A DNA stretch of 64,000 nucleotides. Origin: Dehalobacter alkaniphilus (lineage in GTDB: Bacteria; Bacillota; Desulfitobacteriia; Desulfitobacteriales; Syntrophobotulaceae). Positions within the stretch are counted from its first letter, which is position 1; the number at the start of each line of letters is the position of its first letter. The stretch spans positions 496,001-560,000 of the forward strand of contig CP148031.1 in assembly GCA_040500365.1 (NCBI GenBank), given 5' to 3'. Below, piece after piece: positions 60,863 through 64,000 of the stretch. The notes beneath the pieces were generated by a model. The model made no database searches and was not told the origin of the DNA. It saw only the letters and a program-made list of their open reading frames with translations. The position numbers and the translations under genes are program-made.

Positions 60863-61426
60863 TTGTCAAAGAAATTAGACCCAGAAGTGTTGAAAATAAT
60901 TAAAACCGCAGTAAATAAAGCAGCTCAGGACAGTGCAAACGCAGTAAATCATATTGATATAACAAATCATAATTACTTCAGGGAAACAGAGATTTTACTA
61001 TACAATTACCCAGCATTAAAGCTTAAGGTTTCCCAAGATGAAGAGTTCCTTTACGACCCGGAAGCTTATACTGAGCCGGAAAATAAAAGGTCAAAAGACA
61101 TAGTATTATATACAAGTCGTAGTACCGGTAGCCATGGCCTTGACATAATGCAATATACTCAAAGCATTAAATCAAGCATGATGCGAACTAGGCAAGAAGT
61201 TATGAGAATTGAGAGAGCTTTAGAAACAATATATGACGACAAGTATTATGAGATCATACCGATGAAATTTTGGGATGTAATGACTATGGAAGATATTGCG
61301 GAAAGATTCGATTGTGAGGAAAGAACAATAAGGCGTAATAAAAACAGACTGGTAAATAAAATCAAGATCATGCTTTTTGGTGCTGATGCATTGAATGAAA
61401 ATATCCGCTTTATGTCCGGTTCATAG
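60863..61426 (+). CDS. ArpU/sigma-like phage late regulator
   Basis: 187 residues from TTG 60863 (GAGGAGGGG site). The C-terminal segment DVMTMEDIAERFDCEERTIRRNKNRL is a sigma-70 region 4-like helix-turn-helix, and overall length and layout fit ArpU/RinA-type regulators that switch on late phage transcription. It is the last gene of the early/replication block. Confidence 0.78.
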   Translation: MSKKLDPEVLKIIKTAVNKAAQDSANAVNHIDITNHNYFRETEILLYNYPALKLKVSQDEEFLYDPEAYTEPENKRSKDIVLYTSRSTGSHGLDIMQYTQSIKSSMMRTRQEVMRIERALETIYDDKYYEIIPMKFWDVMTMEDIAERFDCEERTIRRNKNRLVNKIKIMLFGADALNENIRFMSGS

Positions 61427-61467
61427 CGGAAACCGTGTCCTTGTAGGGGCCTTTTACCTATGTTAGA

Positions 61468-61484
61468 ATTTGTATGATACAAAT
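61468..61484. promoter_or_regulatory. Perfect 17-bp palindrome (operator candidate)
   Basis: ATTTGTAT-G-ATACAAAT is symmetric around one base and lies 67 bases before the next gene, next to a -10-like TATTAT (61484-61489). It is a likely regulator site for the downstream moron gene. Confidence 0.6.
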
Positions 61485-61500
61485 ATTATGCAATAAAAGG

Positions 61501-61545
61501 AAAAAGCCCCTTTATTATCGAAATACTGGAAAATAAGGGGGTTTT
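61501..61545 (+). terminator. Terminator/attenuator overlapping a ribosome binding site
   Basis: AAAAAGCCCC (61501-61510) pairs with GGGGGTTTTT (61537-61546) with one mismatch, and the inner T/A-rich bases extend the stem; it ends in a T-run. The GGGGG of the 3' arm is the only ribosome binding site for ATG 61551, so folding would both terminate and mask translation. Confidence 0.75.
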
Positions 61546-61550
61546 TGCAT

Positions 61551-62912
61551 ATGTCCAAAACAATAAAGATGAAAGAGAGAACACTTTTAATTTATAGTGA
61601 GGTAATAAAACAATACCCGGATATTTTGGAACTCCTTGGACAAAACAAAAATATTACCAATGAATTTATAGAAGGGTTACCGGAAAGACAAAAGAATTTC
61701 TTTGAAAATATGTATTTTCCTACCCTGAAAATCGCTATCGATGAATGGGAGGGTGATCTTAAAAGAATACAAGATAAGGGGCCTGATCCATCAAATTGGA
61801 TGCGTTGTTCACTGGACAATGTAAAAAATAGACATATATTTTACATTGAAAATAAAATAAATAAGAATTCTCTAAATGTAGGAAGTGAGTGTATCAAACA
61901 TTTTTGGGATTCTTGGAAACACGATTACAAAGGCAAAAATATAACTCAATTAAAAAAAGAAGCAACTAGAAATAGGTTATTAAGCGATTTGAATGATGTT
62001 ATACCGGGAATCCATAGAATAATTGGTGAATGGAACAATAAAATCGATAACTGCGAAATAATAATACCGATGAGCTTAGAAAATCCATACTTCGAATTAG
62101 GAAACGAGGCATCCAGGTTATTGGATTATTACCTTGAGGAAAGAGTCGGTATTGACTGTTCAGAACAGTTTGGGGGCATATTGAAACGGCAGAAACAATT
62201 GATTCATGAGATTGATGATTATATTTCCGCTCATCATAACGATAAGTATATACCAACAAAGGAAATACGTTCTTGGTTAAAGATAAATGGTCAAAAGGCC
62301 ATCCTCGATATGCTTAAAAAGAATGGGCGAATTACATGGGGAACAGCTCATAGAATTGAAGAACCATCCTTCATAAAGCTTATGGTTACTGAACTAAATC
62401 CCAAAATGATGGAAATTGGATTTAGAATAGATATTGATCATTACAAAAATGGATATATTTTAGAACCAGTGAACAGAGACAAGGTCCAGTTATTTTCAAA
62501 GCATTCAAAACTAATTCAATTCTGCGGATATTTATTGTTTGATGAAAAACCAATTGATGAATTTACTTTAGATAATTTGCTTAAATGTTGTTCAATTAAA
62601 GATAATGATAATATGATTTCAGTGTTACTCATACTAAACAGGATTTTGTCCCGGCATCATTATGATTTTGAGATTGAAAATTCGTATATTGAAGGCAACG
62701 AGATAATAATTCATAGCATTCTAACCGCAGAGCGTTTCATTGGTAACATTAAAGAAATTGTTGATAAATTCACGGGGCTTGCGGTAGGGAGTACGCTTAT
62801 AAATGAAGATGAGTTTATAGCTTATATTGAGAATATTCCAGGGAAAAGATATTCCAAAGAGGAATTTAAAGATTATCAAGGAGTGCGCAAAGATTTTAAT
62901 GCAAGATTTTAA
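61551..62912 (+). CDS. Moron-like protein of unknown function
   Basis: 453 residues from ATG 61551. It is more AT-rich than the replication genes and flanked by its own terminators and operator. The N-terminal third has WMRCSLDNVKNRHIFYIENK followed by LNVGSECIKHFWD, resembling a zinc-finger-like region seen in assorted phage proteins but with cysteines reduced. The rest is charged, mixed alpha/beta, with YFELGNEASRLLDYYLEERV. No catalytic motif recognised. A lysogeny-expressed cargo gene, possibly defence, is inferred only from its setting. Confidence 0.7.
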   Translation: MSKTIKMKERTLLIYSEVIKQYPDILELLGQNKNITNEFIEGLPERQKNFFENMYFPTLKIAIDEWEGDLKRIQDKGPDPSNWMRCSLDNVKNRHIFYIENKINKNSLNVGSECIKHFWDSWKHDYKGKNITQLKKEATRNRLLSDLNDVIPGIHRIIGEWNNKIDNCEIIIPMSLENPYFELGNEASRLLDYYLEERVGIDCSEQFGGILKRQKQLIHEIDDYISAHHNDKYIPTKEIRSWLKINGQKAILDMLKKNGRITWGTAHRIEEPSFIKLMVTELNPKMMEIGFRIDIDHYKNGYILEPVNRDKVQLFSKHSKLIQFCGYLLFDEKPIDEFTLDNLLKCCSIKDNDNMISVLLILNRILSRHHYDFEIENSYIEGNEIIIHSILTAERFIGNIKEIVDKFTGLAVGSTLINEDEFIAYIENIPGKRYSKEEFKDYQGVRKDFNARF

Positions 62913-62940
62913 AATAGATATATTACTATTTTGGTATATA

Positions 62941-62972
62941 AAAAGACCGCCTGAAATGGATGGTCTTTTTTA
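62941..62972 (+). terminator. Terminator after moron-like gene
   Basis: AAAAGACC (62941-62948) pairs with GGTCTTTT (62962-62969), followed by further T. Confidence 0.8.
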
Positions 62973-63045
62973 CGATGCATAAAAACTTTGAACATTTCGC
63001 ATAAAATATCATAAAGACCAATCATGAACCCGGAGTGATCAAAAT

Positions 63046-63444
63046 ATGTGTGACAGTAATACCTGTAAACAAGTTGAAGTAATAAACCCAAAGCAAAGCA
63101 AAAAAATTGTAATGGTTGATGCTTGTATAGCAGATGAGATCCAAGAATTAAACGACAAAGGTGTGTTAACTTTAGGCTGCTGTTGTGGCCATGGTAAAGC
63201 TGGGCAAATCCAGATATATCAAAATGAGTCAGGATCGTGGAAAGAAATCATTTCTCCACCTATAGCCCTTATTGATGAACAAAGCATATATTTAGCAAAA
63301 AAATTGGAATATATTCCATTCCCTTTTTATTATGCAAACGGTCAGAAATGTAATATATGGCAGATGCATCTAAAAAGTGGTTGTATTACAGAAAAAGATT
63401 GCAGGGAATGGCATCTAGTGCATGCTATCCCCTGCGTGACTTAA
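63046..63444 (+). CDS. Hypothetical Cys-rich small protein
   Basis: 132 residues with ten cysteines, including CDSNTC at the start, LGCCCGHGKAGQIQIY in the middle and CNIW/CREW/CVT late. The CCCGHG block resembles small conserved proteins in Firmicute prophages and suggests metal binding. It ends 4 bases before the stop of an oppositely oriented gene. Confidence 0.65.
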   Translation: MCDSNTCKQVEVINPKQSKKIVMVDACIADEIQELNDKGVLTLGCCCGHGKAGQIQIYQNESGSWKEIISPPIALIDEQSIYLAKKLEYIPFPFYYANGQKCNIWQMHLKSGCITEKDCREWHLVHAIPCVT

Positions 63445-63448
63445 AGTA

Positions 63449-63664
63449 CTAATAATTTGAGTTACCAATACACCAATAGCAATTATCAAATCCTTCATTT
63501 TTAGCCTGTTGATGGGTATCCGGATTAAAGGTTTTTACATGGCTGGTATTAATTTCATCAATTCGACATCCGGATTTTTCATTATCAAGATCGTGAACTT
63601 CATTAGTATTGGTGTTTCCGATGAAACGTTTTCCGTTAAACGGATAGGAATAACGCCTCCCCAT
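63449..63664 (-). CDS. Small conserved protein with C-terminal CxxC, minus strand
   Basis: 71 residues with a strong ribosome binding site (GGGAGGTGG) before ATG 63664. The pattern RFIGNTNTNEVHDLDNEKSGCRI (split: RFIGNTNTNEVHDL, then a Cys), FNPDTHQQAKNEGFDNCYWC is that of a small protein type common in anaerobic Firmicutes, likely binding a metal through three cysteines and a histidine. It is the only leftward gene in this part of the element and is convergent with its neighbour. Confidence 0.7.
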   Translation of the reverse strand: MGRRYSYPFNGKRFIGNTNTNEVHDLDNEKSGCRIDEINTSHVKTFNPDTHQQAKNEGFDNCYWCIGNSNY

Positions 63665-63748
63665 AATATTTCCACCTCCCTTCCAAAATAAGTATAAACC
63701 TTATCGATTGCGGAGGATGTCGAAATATAGGTCAGAAGAGAGAACAAT

Positions 63749-63768
63749 GAGCCGAAAGGCTCTTTTTT
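63749..63768 (+). terminator. Compact terminator
   Basis: GAGCC-GAAA-GGCTC (63749-63762) then TTTTTT. It insulates the next rightward genes from the moron region. Confidence 0.85.
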
Positions 63769-63791
63769 ATTTGGGAAAGGAGTACATTGTC

Positions 63792-63953
63792 ATGACAATA
63801 GGACAATACATAAAAGAGAGACAACCAATTACATACGCTAAACTTATGGCCATGATAGATAAGCCTATAGGGCTTGGTGAGATATGCGGATTGATGGCAC
63901 ACTCAGCGTATAAGAGAGTAGGGAGACGGTGGAGGCAAACACGAAATGGATAA
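63792..63953 (+). CDS. Short hypothetical phage protein
   Basis: 53 residues from ATG 63792 (AAAGGAG at 63776-63782; a longer frame would run through the terminator). Basic C-terminus (KRVGRRWRQTRNG), with a helix-turn-helix-like ITYAKLMAMIDKPIGLGEICG. It overlaps the next start by 8 bases. Confidence 0.6.
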   Translation: MTIGQYIKERQPITYAKLMAMIDKPIGLGEICGLMAHSAYKRVGRRWRQTRNG

Positions 63954-64000
63954 AGTAAGAATAGGCGGCACAGAGTACGACATTAAAATAGTGGCCGGGC
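63946..64000 (+). CDS. Partial CDS at window end
   Basis: ATG 63946 opens a frame (MDKVRIGGTEYDIKIVAG...) that runs off the window, preceded by GGTGGAGG at 63926-63933. Only 18 codons are visible, too little to assign. Confidence 0.5.
   Translation, partial: MDKVRIGGTEYDIKIVAG

Larger units (their letters stand above)
48605..64000. mobile_element. Prophage or phage-like integrated element (left part)
   Basis: From the tRNA 3' end to the window end the genes are phage-like and ordered as in temperate phages of Firmicutes. On the minus strand are integrase, Fic, ImmA-type peptidase and repressor. On the plus strand are Cro-like, excisionase-like, small early genes, replication initiator with internal iterons, primase-helicase and an ArpU-like late regulator. 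Structural genes, if any, are beyond the window. The left boundary is inferred from the tRNA; the right attachment site is not in view, so an ICE cannot be wholly excluded. Confidence 0.88.

Noticed and set aside
48605..64000. CRISPR array or tRNA array in the element
   Set aside because: No regularly spaced identical repeats; the only spaced repeats are the iterons and the att-proximal sites.

Overview
The window reads as chromosome from a spore-forming, low-to-mid-GC, anaerobic Firmicute of the Peptococcaceae type (Desulfitobacterium / Dehalobacter / Syntrophobotulus-like). This is inferred from the ribosomal gene order, the Zn-type S4, a CwlD-type amidase next to rplM-rpsI, a membrane-bound uptake [NiFe] hydrogenase and several TTG/GTG starts. 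The genus is not proven.

Positions 1-4.7 kb carry the end of the large ribosomal/RNA polymerase operon (rpsM'-rpsK-rpsD-rpoA-rplQ), then truA and rplM-rpsI. 4.8-11.8 kb is an envelope and signalling block: CwlD-like amidase, a secreted protein, a two-gene ABC exporter, a sensor kinase/response regulator pair and an L,D-transpeptidase. 12-16.7 kb is argCJBD; its partner argF-argG-argH lies at 36.8-40.6 kb. argC and argF have nearly identical promoters in which ARG-box-like palindromes cover the -35 and -10, so the split pathway looks co-regulated. 17-22.9 kb (minus) pairs a Memo-family lipoprotein with a 1655-residue alpha-2-macroglobulin-like protein. 23-25 kb has a NifU-like scaffold and an aminotransferase, followed by a highly structured non-coding segment. 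25.3-29.2 kb (minus) is a periplasmic [NiFe]-hydrogenase operon (small subunit, large subunit, cytochrome b, protease) behind a textbook sigma-54 promoter with an upstream palindrome. 29.5-36.6 kb holds LiaI/PspC-like membrane proteins, a giant double-activase protein of the 2-hydroxyacyl-CoA dehydratase activator family and a Pit phosphate transporter with its DUF47 partner. 40.9-48.3 kb is mixed housekeeping (nadE, a HAD nucleotidase, a VanY-like peptidase, murC, a stand-alone ANL C-terminal domain, an MFS exporter, a PrsW-like protease).

At 48.5 kb a tRNA-Thr(CGT) marks the junction with an integrated prophage or phage-like element that runs to the window end. It has an integrase with an inserted XRE domain, a Fic protein, an ImmA-type peptidase with zinc ribbons, a repressor, a divergent operator region, a Cro-like gene and an excisionase-like gene. 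After these come small early genes, one of which is interrupted by an IS3-family element, then a replication initiator gene with six iterons inside its coding sequence, a primase-helicase and an ArpU/sigma-like late regulator. A run of separately terminated moron-like genes follows.

The most unusual signals are two unassigned structured RNA candidates (about 24.96-25.25 kb and 45.50-45.63 kb), the sigma-54 hydrogenase promoter, a cluster of DnaA boxes at 40.8 kb, the XRE-in-integrase architecture, the in-gene phage origin, and a moron transcription unit at 61.4-62.97 kb whose terminator stem overlaps the ribosome binding site.
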